Assembly (NCBI GenBank): GCA_024516035.1 | Contig: CM044967.1 | Coordinates: 2,140,383-2,204,382 of the forward strand | DNA length: 64,000 nucleotides | Direction of reading: 5' to 3' | Source: Bactericera cockerelli | Taxonomy: Eukaryota > Arthropoda > Insecta > Hemiptera > Triozidae | Shown: positions 30,626-40,536 of the stretch, piece after piece | Layout: each line of letters begins with the position of its first letter | Position numbering within the stretch: the first letter of the stretch is position 1 | Translations under genes and position numbers: made by a program | The notes under the pieces: generated by a model | The model's database searches: none | What the model saw: only the letters and a program-made list of their open reading frames with translations | Told to the model about the DNA's origin: nothing

Positions 30626-30724
30626 ATCATGATGAACACAAGTAATTGTGACATTGCACTGGTAGTCAAGTGGTTAAATCTAATCCTGTCTTAAAATTCA
30701 GGTCTAAGTTTCCCTTAAAAAAAA

Positions 30725-30768
30725 AAGATAAGTGTTTCACAACCTTTTCTATTACGTAGCCATGAAAC
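30725..30768 (+). repeat. AAGTGTTTCACA repeat fragment
   Basis: It is like AAGATGAGTGTTTCACAGCC at 32834 and 36378, followed by a TAGCCATGAAAC stretch. The repeat is dispersed and its class is unknown. Confidence 0.5.
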
Positions 30769-30960
30769 GTGGTTAACGCGCTAGTCTGGTAATCAAGGTA
30801 GCGTAGGGATCCATTGGTTCGAATCCCACCAGTGCATGAATCTTCCTCATTAAGTTTGTGACCACATAATAATAAGACACTGAGGGTTAGGTGGTAGAAA
30901 ATGCTTTGAACATTAAGCTCGCCTGGTGGTTACCTTACACTAAAGACAGTTATTATTATT
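30769..30960 (+). mobile_element. tB SINE
   Basis: Head from GTGGTTAACGCGCTAGTCTG, B box GGTTCGAATCCC, body and tail complete. The 5' end is cut by the preceding repeat. Confidence 0.85.
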
Positions 30961-31270
30961 ATAACACAAGTATGATGAGTTTTAACTGTGATATCACAAT
31001 CGCGATTAACACAAATATTGTAATTTATAAATTAGTTACTGCTAGTTCCATTCTCCTCTACCCCCTCCCTGCATCACCCGGCAGCACACATAATTATTAT
31101 AATAATGCACTACCTGCATTATCCTGCGGTGGACTGAATGCAGGTAGACACTGCAATTCACTGCACTTTAGAGTTCATTCACCCCCTTGTATAACACCAA
31201 AAGTAGGTAACTACTCACCTACATGCTGTAGTGCATACTCGACTAGCTGTTGAAGGAACATAATAAAGTC
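30961..31270. other. tD tail fragment and unassigned sequence
   Basis: Around 30990-31020 there is GTGATATCACAATCGCGATT, which is tD-body-like. The remainder, with several CTGCA motifs, has no partner. Confidence 0.4.
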
Positions 31271-31275
31271 ATAAT

Positions 31276-31428
31276 CTATTATTGAAACACTTTTGTATGT
31301 CTAGGATTCGAATTTTGATGACTTACTTTTCCGACTCGAGTTTCGTCTATTTCATAGATATTATCAAGGGAACTGAAAAATGTTGGTGAATCCTAGACAT
31401 TTAAAAGTGTTTCAATAATAAATTCACA
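31276..31428 (-). ncRNA. hammerhead-like motif in a long hairpin
   Basis: Outer arms of about 33 nt (ATTATTGAAACACTTTT, then ATGTCTAGGATTC) pair with each other. On the minus strand the loop side reads CTTGATAATATC, TATGAAATAGAC, GAAACTCGAGTC. The order fits a type-I hammerhead: core strand, stem II TCTAT/ATAGA with loop GAA, GAA, a two-pair stem III with loop TCGA, and cleavage site GTC. The core strand departs from CTGATGA, so activity is doubtful. Confidence 0.45.
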
Positions 31429-31445
31429 TTAGTAATATCAGGATG

Positions 31446-31525
31446 TCTAATAGTATAGTATAGTATAGTAGTGCTTTATTTAGACTGTCGTCTCGAGACA
31501 GGAAGTCCCATTATAGGCTAACAGT
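31446..31525. repeat. W repeat copy
   Basis: A TATAG microrepeat is followed by GTGCTTTATTTAGACTGTC and GACAGGAAGTCCCATTATAG. Confidence 0.6.
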
Positions 31526-31825
31526 TTTGAATATGATATTCAAAAAAGTCATAATCACAATAATAAAGTAATTAATACTCTTTTATTTCAGAAACACACT
31601 TGTGCAGGAGAACTAGAAAGTCATATGAATACTTGAATAATTTTATCTCATTTCAAAAATAATTTTAAAATGCAGATTCAAAATTTGGCGGTCTCAATTA
31701 ATATTCCATTTATCAAAAGGACGCAAAATGAGAGCCAATCAGAAGCTAGACATCCGTTTGTTAACAGTTTGAGAGAAACAGTCGATAAACAGACCATTTT
31801 ATTATGCCTAGGGGTATTTTTCTGG
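31526..31825. other. unassigned AT-rich stretch
   Basis: The frame at 31670-31960 runs into the next repeat and shows no family. Confidence 0.4.
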
Positions 31826-32592
31826 GAACTTCACGATTCGGCCCAAATTACCTGTGCAGACCTTTTCCATAGCATGATTCGGCCCCAAAAAAACACAAAA
31901 ATTCACAACATGATTCGGCCCATAACCCGATTCGTCCCAAAACACACTATCAAGTTTTGATCCCACACAAAAAATCCCACTTTCATTCTAACAAAAAGTC
32001 CCACTTTCATTCCACCAAAAAATCCCTATAAAATAGTATGGAAATATTGCCCTGAAAGAACTGAGAACAATGGCATAGAAGGCAATGCCTTAGGTTTAAA
32101 GTAGGGTTAGGTAAAATACATAGAAGGCCATGCCTCAAGAATATAGTAGGGTTAGGGATAATACATAAAATATAAGGCAATGCTTCAGGTTTATAGTAGG
32201 GTTAGGTAAAATGCATAGAAGGCCATGCCTCAAGAATATAGTAGGGTTAGGTAAAATACATATAAGGCAATGCCTCAGGTTTATAGTAGGGTTAGGTAAA
32301 ATGCATAGAAGGCCATGCCTGATTGCCTGAAGAATATAGTAGGGTTAGGGATAATACATAGAAGGCCATGCCTAATACATAGATGGCCAAAGCCTGATAT
32401 ACATAGCAGGTAATTTCGTAATTTAATGTTGAACAATAAAAAATCCCTCAATATGTTCGGTACTTAGAATATTGCAATGGGCCGAATCGTGTTGTTTATT
32501 TTTTGGTCAAGATAACGTTTTGGGACGAATCGTTCGGTGACTTTTTTTTTTTTTCATAAACCTTTTTGGGCCGAATCGTAATGCGCCCATTT
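31826..32592. mobile_element. element with GGGCCGAATCG inverted motifs
   Basis: The left side has CACGATTCGGCCC, ATGATTCGGCCC (twice) and CGATTCGTCCCAAAAC. The right side has the complements (GGGCCGAATCGTGTTG, GGGACGAATCG, GGGCCGAATCGTAATG). It is probably a DNA element with multiple subterminal repeats. Its interior was taken over by the minisatellite at 32085-32400. Confidence 0.55.
32085..32400. repeat. ~61-bp minisatellite with TAGGGTTAGG
   Basis: Five to six units contain TATAGTAGGGTTAGG, then ATACATAGAAGG and CCATGCCTCA. Alternating unit types give a period of about 120 bp. Confidence 0.8.
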
Positions 32593-33279
32593 TTCTTTTG
32601 GATAAATAAAAATTTCCGAAACTTTCGAATATTCGAAACTCGCTATCGTCCAGGTAGATGACAGAAGGGGGGGGTTGTTATCTATGACTCAAAACGGGAG
32701 AATACCCTCTCAGTTCGGCTTCGATCTATTTTGCCTGTTTAAACTTAGGGCCGAATTATGAAACGGAGTTTCAACAAATAACAGCCCGACTGGATTGACG
32801 GTCTCTTTCTGTTTTCTTTCTTTTTCGTTAAAGATGAGTGTTTCACAGCCTTTTTTATTTCGTAGTCATGAAACAGGAGCTACTGTAGACAGTTGTGGTC
32901 TGTATTCTAGTCTGCCCATCCCGTAGTATGTCTCCCCTCTGATGGGCGAGAAGTGACCACAATACTTCCCATTTAGGTGCTGAGTCAACACGTGCGCACC
33001 GGAAGGTATCTTAAATTTAATCCTGTTTTAAAATTCGGTACTTATACTAAATACAGAAATTTATTTTATACTATTCAGTGTTAGAGCGAATACGTGTTGA
33101 GGTTGAAATTTCAGGACTTTGGAATCCAACGATCAAGTGTAATGCAACGATAAGGCTTTATGGTGTTCGCCTTCCTGTGGACATTGACACGATCTGTTCA
33201 GGTCAATAAATAAAACTTTAGTCAATTGTTTCGGTCAATAAAGAAAGAGTAAATTTCTATCTGTACCTGTTTTCTGTAC
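32593..33279. other. unassigned region with X-like ends
   Basis: TTAGGGCCGAATTATGAAAC at 32746 and TTTAATCCTGTTTTAAAATT at 33017 look like the two ends of an X-type MITE. Between them is a dispersed piece (32830-32960) that recurs at 36370-36485 and, inverted, at 49130-49240. 33060-33279 is unassigned. Confidence 0.45.
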
Positions 33280-33525
33280 CGACCTCAGTAGCGTGATTGA
33301 TAAGGCGGCAGACTTGTAACCTGCAGGTCGGTGGTTCAAGTCCCGCTTTTAGTAAAGCGAGTTTGATTAGTTGTGATATCACAAAAGTGGTTAACACAAA
33401 TATGATAATAAGGATACCTTCAAGTTAAAATTATTAGTAAAGTAAATATTTAGTAAAGCGAGTTTGAGTAGTTGTGATATCACGATTGTGATTGTCACGA
33501 TTAACCCAAATTTGATAACTTTTTT
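33280..33525 (+). mobile_element. tD SINE, full length, duplicated tail
   Basis: Head with TTGATAAGGCGGCAGACTTG and B box GGTTCAAGTCCC. The body (GTAAAGCGAGTTTGATTAGT and GTGATATCAC) occurs twice in tandem. Confidence 0.85.
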
Positions 33526-33572
33526 TATTACTTACGTTTTCTTCAAAAAGCCGTCAGAAATATTATCTTCGA

Positions 33573-33878
33573 CAGTAGTCACTGTGGCAGAGCGAGTTAG
33601 CGCGCTAGGCATTGCACACATGGTGACCTGGGTTCGATTCCCAGCGGGGGAGGATTTTTTCTGCTCTGTACTTGGATGTTCGGGGTCCACTCATACCTCG
33701 TGAGGAAAAATGAGTAGTTACTTGTATGAGTAACGACCAGTGGCGGTATTACCAGAGTAAAAAGAAATTAATGTAATAGAATAATTCGAAATGTAAAGGA
33801 GGCTCTTAGTAATGCTGCGCTACCCACAAAAATTGTGAAGAGGCCTTGTGCTTCACCACAAAGAAATTCGTACATACA
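33573..33878 (+). mobile_element. tE SINE, full length
   Basis: Head GTGGCAGAGCGAGTTAGCGC, B box GGGTTCGATTCCC, complete body and CATACATACA tail. It is the best-preserved plus-strand tE copy. Confidence 0.9.
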
Positions 33879-33931
33879 TACAATATTATCTTCGGTTCCA
33901 CGTGTTTGATATTTGGGTGTCATTCTGTCAC

Positions 33932-34082
33932 TACCGACCTCAGTAGCTTGATCGATCAGCCGGCTGACTTGTAACCTGGAGGACGGCATTTTGAGTCCCG
34001 AGATGTCGATGAAAATTTAGCAGTGTTAGTTTGATTGATTGTCTATCACGAAAGCGATTATCACAAATATGGCAACTTTTTT
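33932..34082 (+). mobile_element. tD SINE
   Basis: Head CCTCAGTAGCTTGATCGATC, a mutated B box (TTTTGAGTCCC), body GAAAGCGATTATCACAAATA. Confidence 0.8.
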
Positions 34083-34163
34083 TTTCCTGGGTGTTATTTG
34101 TCATGATATTGTGTGATTCTATCGTTGCTTCGAATCCCACCCAATGCTTGAATATTTCCTCAT

Positions 34164-34310
34164 ACAACCCCCGTCCTGACTATCTCAAATCAGGACGTTA
34201 AAGCCAAATAGAATCGGACATGAAAGCAGAGTAGACATTGGATCTGGGCGTCCATCTAATCCTCTCACCATCGTGACATATCTTTGCCTATCTAACGGAC
34301 ACGGAATTAT
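34164..34310 (+). mobile_element. tA SINE 3' part, alternative tail
   Basis: It starts in the body at ACCCCCGTCCTGAC. The tail is the same as that of 5220-5564 (TCTGGGCGTCCATCTAATCC) and differs from the 24912 subfamily. Confidence 0.75.
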
Positions 34311-34495
34311 TATTATTATCCTTATTTTGAGATTTTGCTACCAAGATAAAAATACTTTTTCATAATTCGGCCATAAGTCATGAGTGATATGAAATGTCGA
34401 TTGTGTCTATTACTTTCTCCTTAAATATACATATACAACAAAATGTATACCACTAAATTTATACAAATAAATATAAACAACTCAATTATATACAA
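34311..34495. other. unassigned AT-rich stretch
   Basis: Nothing recognised. Confidence 0.4.
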
Positions 34496-34860
34496 CTTCT
34501 TCTTCTTCTTCTTTTACTCTGTCTTATCCCGCTCAAGCAGGGTCGACGTTGTTCACCCTCATGGTTGAGGTTGATTGGTTGGGGCACATTTTTTACTTCT
34601 GGATGCCCTTCCTAACGCCAACGATTTTATTTGATTTAACACCCTGCATATGACGGGAGTTTTACCGTCCATTCGCTGTGAATCGTACCAGCTACCCACA
34701 TTAACCTCACCCAGCCTGGGTAGGGCCGGAAATGCTAGCCTCACATGTACACGGAGGGAACAGAATTTTCTGTGTGAAAAGTCTGCTCCGACCGAGATTC
34801 GAATACAGGATCTCTGGACTACGGGCAGTAGTCACAACCGTTACGCCACGGAGGCTGGCC
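34496..34860 (-). mobile_element. tA SINE, full length
   Basis: Read on the minus strand it has CCTCCGTGGCGTAACGGTTG, GACTACTGCCCGTAGTCC, a mutated B box (TATTCGAATCTC), the shared body and the long tail. It ends at (AAG)n, seen here as (CTT)n at 34496-34512. Confidence 0.9.
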
Positions 34861-35260
34861 CTAAATATATACAACGACCCACGTATAGATCTAAATAACA
34901 AACACGATTCACATAGATTGAGGAAAAAAGAACCGAATTCCTACGCCAAGTTATAGTTCAGTTCACAGTCACGATCACAAAGTTAAGGTTGATGTAAGCA
35001 TAATAACTTCTGGCATATCCAGTTCCAAGTTATAACATCGCTTCGTCTAAATTTGGCTCAATTTTTGGTTGATTATTGTCAAGGTAGAGAGCGGATGGTT
35101 TCGTTGTGTGAATCATGGGTTCTGAACTTGTGAGTAATGAACTAGAGGCTAGAGAGAGTTGCTTGTAGGAACCGTAGGAAGTTGACTGTATTCCTGTGTA
35201 TAAAAAAATATCTGTTGATTGTGGTAGATAATAATAATAATTCAATTCAATGTATATTTG
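34861..35260. other. unassigned stretch
   Basis: I see no partner in the window. The short frames on either strand show no recognisable family. Confidence 0.4.
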
Positions 35261-35395
35261 TTTTAAGTGTATACAATACAGTTTATGAAAAAACCTTTTA
35301 AATGCTGAGGTATTTTAAGTGTATACAAAACAGTTTATAAAAAACCACTTAAATGCTGAGGCATTTTAAGTGTATACAATACACCCTTGGGTTGT
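35261..35395. repeat. ~63-bp tandem repeat, about two units
   Basis: TTTTAAGTGTATACAATACA, an AGTTTAT stretch and AAATGCTGAGG repeat with small changes. Confidence 0.75.
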
Positions 35396-35479
35396 AACTA
35401 CAGTCAGATGGGTAGATAGTCAGATAGACACAGATTTGATTTTTCAATATAAATAATGTATAAATTCATCAGTCTGGCT

Positions 35480-35640
35480 GGGGGACTATAAACAGGGAGT
35501 AGACCAGCATTGACTTGGTTCTGGGGGCCCTTGTCAATTATTAGCCTCCTTGTAAAGACAGTGCTGGAAGTGCTGAGTCATTCCTCCACTGTCTGGCTAC
35601 TATCGTTCGCGATGACGCCACTCTATGATGATGATGATAC
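35480..35640 (+). repeat. G repeat copy
   Basis: CTGGCTGGGGGACTATAAAC to GATGACGCCACTCTATGATG, with an (ATG)n tail. Confidence 0.75.
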
Positions 35641-35659
35641 ATTCATTGTAATAGTATGG

Positions 35660-35955
35660 TTTTTTATTTGTGGTAAAGCACAAGGCCTCTTTACAATTTT
35701 TTTGTGGGTAGCGCAGCATTACTAAGAGCCTTCTTTACTTTTCGAATTATTCTATTACATCAATTTCTTTTTACTCTGTTAATGCCGCCACGGGTTGTTA
35801 CTCATACAAGTAACTACTCATTCTTCCTCACGAGGTATGAGTGGACCCCGAACATCCAAGTACACAGCAGAAAAATTCCTGCCCCGCTGGGGATCGAACC
35901 CAGGTCACCATGCGTGCAATGCCTAGCGCGCTAACTCACTCTGCCATGGTGACTA
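35660..35955 (-). mobile_element. tE SINE, full length
   Basis: On the minus strand: head ATGGCAGAGTGAGTTAGCGC, B box GGGTTCGATCCCC, complete body. It points toward the G repeat. Confidence 0.9.
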
Positions 35956-36049
35956 CTGATAAATTCACTCTTTAAATAAATAAATTTAATTTTTTTTTAT
36001 AATTACTATTGTAATGTAATTAATGCTTGTTGCTTTATTCGCTTTCTTA

Positions 36050-36090
36050 ATCATCCGTTCTGTTCATTTTGTTGCAGGTAAGTGCCGCTG
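36050..36090 (+). promoter_or_regulatory. candidate recursive splice site
   Basis: A pyrimidine-rich stretch (TCTGTTCATTTTGTTG) leads to CAG, followed at once by GTAAGT. The AG/GT junction is at 36077. Juxtaposed 3' and 5' splice sites of this kind define recursive splicing in long insect introns. No exon has been proven on either side, so this could be chance. Confidence 0.35.
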
Positions 36091-36271
36091 GCTGATTAGT
36101 GATTATTGAGCGCTATCGAAAGCTCAGAGATTAAGTTGTAAGTTAAACCATAAGTAATCAGTGAACCATTCAAGATCTTGTATTGTTATTCTTCCTATTC
36201 AATTTAGTGTGGTCTGCAAACTTTCTATTCAGTATCACCACCTACGTTGTTCTTTGAGTTCACTCATAATA

Positions 36272-36322
36272 CAGTCGAATCTGGACAAAATGGACTTGGA
36301 TATAATAGAAAACTCTTTAGAA
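36272..36322 (+). mobile_element. Tigger-like left-end fragment
   Basis: ACAGTCGAATCTGGACAAAA and GGATATAATAGAAAACTC match the Tigger-type end; the rest is missing. Confidence 0.6.
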
Positions 36323-36329
36323 TAATAAT

Positions 36330-36362
36330 AATAATATCGCCTTATACTGCCCGATCAGGACT
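36330..36362 (-). mobile_element. tC SINE tail fragment
   Basis: AATATCGCCTTATACTGCCC of the tC tail on the minus strand. Confidence 0.6.
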
Positions 36363-36369
36363 ATATTTT

Positions 36370-36485
36370 TTTCTTTTTTAAGATGAGTGTTTCACAGCCT
36401 TTTTTATTTCGTAGCCATGAAACAGGAGCTACTGTAGACGGTTGTGGTCTATGTTGGAGCCTGCCCATCCCGTAGTATGCCTCTA
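36370..36485 (+). repeat. dispersed repeat (AAGATGAGTGTTTCACAG)
   Basis: It matches 32830-32945 closely (CATGAAACAGGAGCTACTGT, GCCCATCCCGTAGTATG). Confidence 0.65.
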
Positions 36486-36499
36486 ATAATAATAATAGT

Positions 36500-36560
36500 T
36501 CTGAATGTCATTCCATCAACTAACCTCTCTATTTTAATCAGTATAAACAGAAGTACAGAA
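36500..36560 (-). repeat. hammerhead-repeat fragment
   Basis: It starts at the stem I strand (TAGTTCTGAATGTCATTC), then CATCAACTAACCTCTCTATT and ATCAGTATAAACAGAA. The ribozyme core is lost. Confidence 0.6.
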
Positions 36561-36994
36561 CAGTGAAAACTATCCGAAAATAATCTCTATGCTCTTACGG
36601 TAAGAGCAATGAGAAATATTTTAACAAAATGAGTTAAAATTTGTTGACTATGACGTCAATACAATCAGAACCAATCAGATTTCTTCAAGAGTGCATACAA
36701 ACTTGGTTTCGAAAACTATTTTTAGGAAAGTTTATGCTTAACATAGGTACTTATTTATTCGTATTTACATATTACTATATGTACTCATGTACATATTGTA
36801 ATGTACTTATGTAAATATTAAGAATTTTGGCTGCTAAGGAGTGCTTCGGTAACTTGAGATTATGAACAAGTCTTTACAAGACTGTGGAGTACAGAGGTGC
36901 AAATCTGTTGACTATAGTTGACGTAAAACATTCTGCACTTTCTCAAAGTATTTACAAAATTAAATTAATAGGTATTTGTTGAGTTATTTTGGGT

Positions 36995-37030
<36 letters not shown>

Positions 37031-37121
37031 GTTGAAGGCAGGAAACAATCTTTTAAAGACACCGAGGTCATCCTGATTTGGGGTGTGGCATTTCCAACCG
37101 CACCTGGAACCGAAAAATATC
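36561..37121. other. unassigned, with long poly-T
   Basis: A T run of about 33 bases at 36997-37029 is the only notable feature. Confidence 0.5.
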
Positions 37122-37129
37122 TTTACTTT

Positions 37130-37215
37130 AAGGGTTAAGTGGTAGAAAATGTTTTAAGCATTAACCTCGCCTAGTGGTTACTCTAGGTTACTCGACTAAA
37201 GCTAAAGAGTTTATT
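37130..37215 (+). mobile_element. tB SINE 3' fragment
   Basis: GGGTTAAGTGGTAGAAAATG, AAGCATTAACCTCGCC, ending CTAAAGAGT. Confidence 0.7.
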
Positions 37216-37259
37216 GTTGTTAAATGAAGTATAGTCAAACATGATACACAGGACTAAAC

Positions 37260-37450
37260 TTGTGTGAGCACTGTGAGAAGGTAACCTAGGCCCACTCTCA
37301 CTCTCAAAATACCCAAATCTCCCTTTCAATCGTCAATTTTCGTTCTCTAATAACCCAGTCAGAGTGTGTTGTTCACCCACAAAACCCCAATCAGAGTGCG
37401 GTTGAAAAGGAGATTTGGGGATTATGAGAGTGAGAAAACTTTCTGGAACG
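37260..37450. repeat. Y repeat copy
   Basis: It shares CCCAAATCTCCCTTTCAA and CAGAGTG motifs with 340-515. Inverted GGAGATTTGGGGATT near the right suggests terminal inverted repeats. Confidence 0.5.
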
Positions 37451-37517
37451 AGGTCCTGGATAAACTTTAGGAAAAAAACTCATGGTCCTTCAGAATTTTC
37501 GTACCTAAAAAAAAGTA

Positions 37518-37706
37518 TGTCCCGGTAGCTCAGTGGTAAAGGCGGCACTCTGTGAATCCAGAGATTCCAGAAGTCGCGGGTTCGAAACCCAGCCGGGACA
37601 TGACAAGTTATCCTCCCAGTTCGGATTTTTAGCTTACTGCTGGAATAATGGCACTTAATAGTCCTATAATCAGGCAGTATAAATAAGGCGATATTATTAT
37701 TATTTT
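37518..37706 (+). mobile_element. tC SINE, full length, best tRNA-like head
   Basis: The acceptor strands GTCCCGG and CCGGGAC pair over seven bases. A box TAGCTCAGTGGTAAAGGC and B box GGGTTCGAAACCC are intact. The body is shortened in the middle; the tail GGCAGTATAAATAAGGCGAT is complete. Confidence 0.9.
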
Positions 37707-37725
37707 AAATTAATTCTGATTCCTT

Positions 37726-37756
37726 TAATTCCTGCTTATCCAAGTTCAACAGTAGT
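37726..37756. mobile_element. Tigger-like right-end fragment
   Basis: TCCTGCTTATCCAAGTTCAA resembles the right end at 9126-9150. Confidence 0.45.
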
Positions 37757-37784
37757 TTTATTACAAAAAAATATCCCCAGTCAA

Positions 37785-37870
37785 GAATCGAACCCACAAA
37801 CTCGAGTTCCAGAACGGCGCCGTCGTCTTAACGGACTGCTCAACATGAATACCAGAGCAAGGTTCAAGAA
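37785..37870 (-). repeat. tRNA-like sequence (Leu/Ser type)
   Basis: The minus strand reads TTGAGCAGTCCGTTAAGACG and later TTGTGGGTTCGATTCTTGAC. A and B boxes and a class-II look are present, but no acceptor stem closes. It is either a SINE head or a tRNA relic. Confidence 0.4.
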
Positions 37871-38104
37871 CGCTTGACTTTGCAGACTGGGGACCAGCAG
37901 ATCCCAACAGAAACGTATAAGGTTACAATCTCATAGGTCGAGGAGATTTCACTTTTTAACTTTCAGATGCAATCAGACTTGCTCCATTGTTACTCGCTAC
38001 CCACAACAGTCGAAAAAAATATAGAATAACTGTAACCATTCAAGCCAGAAGTTTAAGAAAAAAGAAGAATTAAAAAAGTTGTGGTTATATAAAAAAACAT
38101 ACAG
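37871..38104. other. unassigned stretch
   Basis: Nothing recognised. Confidence 0.4.
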
Positions 38105-38165
38105 CTTGTCCAGGTTGATATCTACGTACATCTAGAACTTCTCACTTTTCTGTTTATACTGAATT
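38105..38165 (+). repeat. hammerhead-repeat relic
   Basis: It begins near the cleavage point (GTCCAGGTTGATATC), then GTACATCTAGAACTTCTCAC and TTCTGTTTATACTGA. Confidence 0.55.
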
Positions 38166-38363
38166 AAAATAGAAGGTATTCTAATGGTCTGAGATGCATA
38201 CTTTCTCCTAGCAAGGTTCACGGTCGAGTGCAAATTTTGACACTGATTAGGTCCAGAGCTGAGCACTTTCTCTCTGAGTATGGCCATATTATGATTCAAC
38301 GTTTGGTAATGATAATAGCAGGATCGCGAGGTGATCGTGTGATGCAACAGGGGGCTCGCCTCA

Positions 38364-38475
38364 GTACCGATCTCAGAATTCTCAGCTTGATCGATAAGGC
38401 GGCGGAATAGTACCAGGAGGCAGTTCGATTTCCAAGTATGCTAAAATATAGCAAGGCTCGTTTCAGTAATTGTGA
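38364..38475 (+). mobile_element. tD SINE
   Basis: Head with AGCTTGATCGATAAGGCGGC; the B box is degraded (AGTTCGATTTCC). The body is partial. Confidence 0.7.
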
Positions 38476-38579
38476 CTTTACTCGGGTGTTTCATTTCCTG
38501 AATTTACAATAAGTGCACTAGACACATCCACCACTTGTTTGTTTCACCACTTGTAATCTGGTACCTACTCGTATCAGTA

Positions 38580-38715
38580 AAAACAGACAGTACATGTCAT
38601 CAACTAACCTCTCTATTTTAATCAGTATAAACAGAAAAGTGAGAAGTTGTATTAGATGTACATGAATATTAGAACATACCTAGGCAGCTGTTTCGAGCTT
38701 ATTTTAGATTTTGAA
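38580..38715 (-). repeat. hammerhead-repeat monomer, half core
   Basis: One monomer runs from CATGTCATCAACTAACC to the 3' half of the ribozyme (GGCAGCTGTTTCGAGC on plus). The CTGATGA strand is missing, so it cannot cleave. Confidence 0.65.
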
Positions 38716-38782
38716 TAAATAAATGTGGTAGTAGGTATGTTTTAGAATAAATAAAAAAAGTTTTAACATGATGCACAGTTGC

Positions 38783-38868
38783 ATATAGATATTAGACCCA
38801 CCGGGACAGCTGTTTCGACCTGCTCTCATCAGCAGACAATCTGGATGCCTATTCCATCAACTTACTAG
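38783..38868 (-). ncRNA. degenerate hammerhead ribozyme
   Basis: The minus strand keeps CTGATGA, then GAGCAGGTC, GAAAC and AGCTGTC. Stem II has only two clean pairs, and stem I next to the core is mismatched. It is probably inactive. Confidence 0.5.
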
Positions 38869-39081
38869 TCTCACTCTCTAATGTGTCAACTAAGCTATGA
38901 TTAAGAACTAGCTGGAGCAGTGTCGCAGGTATTTTCCGCTCTATTGCCAAAAATATTTGTCTGTGGGCGAAGTTGTATGGGGTACACGGAAGGTGGACCT
39001 TTGTTGTTGTTGAGGGTTGATGGTCCTTGACCGTGTTTGAACTAGTGTGAAGCATCCCGGTCGTCCTAGTTCGTAGATTTA

Positions 39082-39204
39082 GGGCGGAATTAATAGACAA
39101 CATCAATGACTTAAGTCGTTGCCAAGTGTCGGTTTTCCGATCTTCTCAGTACGCAATTCGTGAATTAGCGCCACAGATTACAAAAACGTCTATTAATTCT
39201 GCCC
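39082..39204. mobile_element. M1 MITE
   Basis: GGGCGGAATTAATAGAC and GTCTATTAATTCTGCCC ends with TTA on both sides (39079-39081 and 39205-39207). Length 123 bp. Confidence 0.85.
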
Positions 39205-39279
39205 TTAGCTTCTACAAGTACTACCATCTAATGTTTCAGAAACAGAAAAGTGAGAAGTTCTATTTATTAAAAGGTAATC

Positions 39280-39450
39280 GTGTGTCATAATAGGGTGGCG
39301 TCATCGTGAACGATGGTAGCCAGACAGTGGAGAAATGACTCAGCACTTCTAACACTGTCTTTACAAGGAGGCTAATAATTTGACAAGGGCCCCCAGAACC
39401 AAGCCAATGCTGGTCTACTCCCTGTTTATAGTCCCCCCAGCCAGCCATTG
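39280..39450 (-). repeat. G repeat copy
   Basis: Minus-strand copy from the CATCGTGAACGATGGTAGCC end to the start near CCCCCCAGCCAG. Confidence 0.75.
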
Positions 39451-40536
39451 TGTAGGACAGAAAAATGAAAGGGTAGAAAGTTATCACAGTCAACATGAGC
39501 TTGGGCGTTACGTAACGCAACGACTCTCCCGACGCGTTCAATGTTCGCCGGGTGATGTGTTGTGAAAGTGAGATTTGTACCATTCTCTTTGCTACCGGCT
39601 TCACTGACAGTATTTCTTCTTATTCTTCTTCGCCTGTTTTTTTAGTTCTACCACTCGTTTTTTTTTTAGTTTTCTTAAAATTGTTACAGTTTTATTATGC
39701 GGGAACGTGTTAATGGCTGTTGAGGTAGAAAGTGATGGAGGATGGATGACTGGAGTGCAGATTGTAGGATGTCAGTTGAGTGACGGTTGTTTATGAGTGG
39801 ACATTTTTTTCCATGCTTATGAATTGGTTTGATGTTTATGCTAAACAATCCGACTTGTGGTTCTCGAGTTATAACATTGCAAACATACAGACACACACAC
39901 AAACCAATCATTTTAGAATACTGAAAACAAGTAAGACTTGAAAAGTCCCTTTACTCCAGAAGTCAAACAAGTCTATTATTTTCATTGATTCATGTTTAAA
40001 ATTTATTATAATTTACAAAAAAAACTTATTTGATAAAAAAATATGGATATGATCCAGAGCATTCAAGATGAACAGAAACAATGAAAATATTCCATACATC
40101 CAAAGAGTGCGTTATATGAACAAAATTTGACAGTTTAAAGGGAGATTTGGTAGTCAAATTTCTTTATGGGACGAGGTTGCTTGGATGTATATAATAATAA
40201 AATTAAAGATTTAAAATAATATTATTGGTTCTTCTGATGAATTCAGGCTTGGATGTTGGCTATTTTGACTTTGCACAATGCTGATCGGAAATGTTGTGTT
40301 GTCTGGTTGAACCATGTTCTCAGAAAAATTCAGCAATATTAAATTCGCCCTTTTTCGGAGAGCTTTCAATATTGTACTTTCAATTGCAAAATTACTGCTG
40401 GATATATTTAACTGAGAACTTTATTTACCATTAGTCATTTCATTCCGTATCAAGATGTTCATATTGTTCACTAAGTTTATGATTAAATTGTTTACTGAGG
40501 AAATAGATCATTTCTTGTAGAGATATACAATGAGTG
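39451..40536. other. unassigned region with a Z fragment
   Basis: 39930-39985 resembles the Z repeat (AAAAGTCCCTTTACTC). 40120-40185 shares GGGAGATTTGG with the Y repeat. The rest has no partner and no convincing gene. Confidence 0.4.

Noticed and set aside
32085..32400. True telomeric repeat tract
   Set aside because: TAGGGTTAGG is only ten bases of a ~61-bp unit; no pure telomere run is present.
34559..34901. Frames such as LAFPALPRLGEVNV
   Set aside because: Translation of the tA SINE body; the same peptide appears at the copies near 5252 and 23522.
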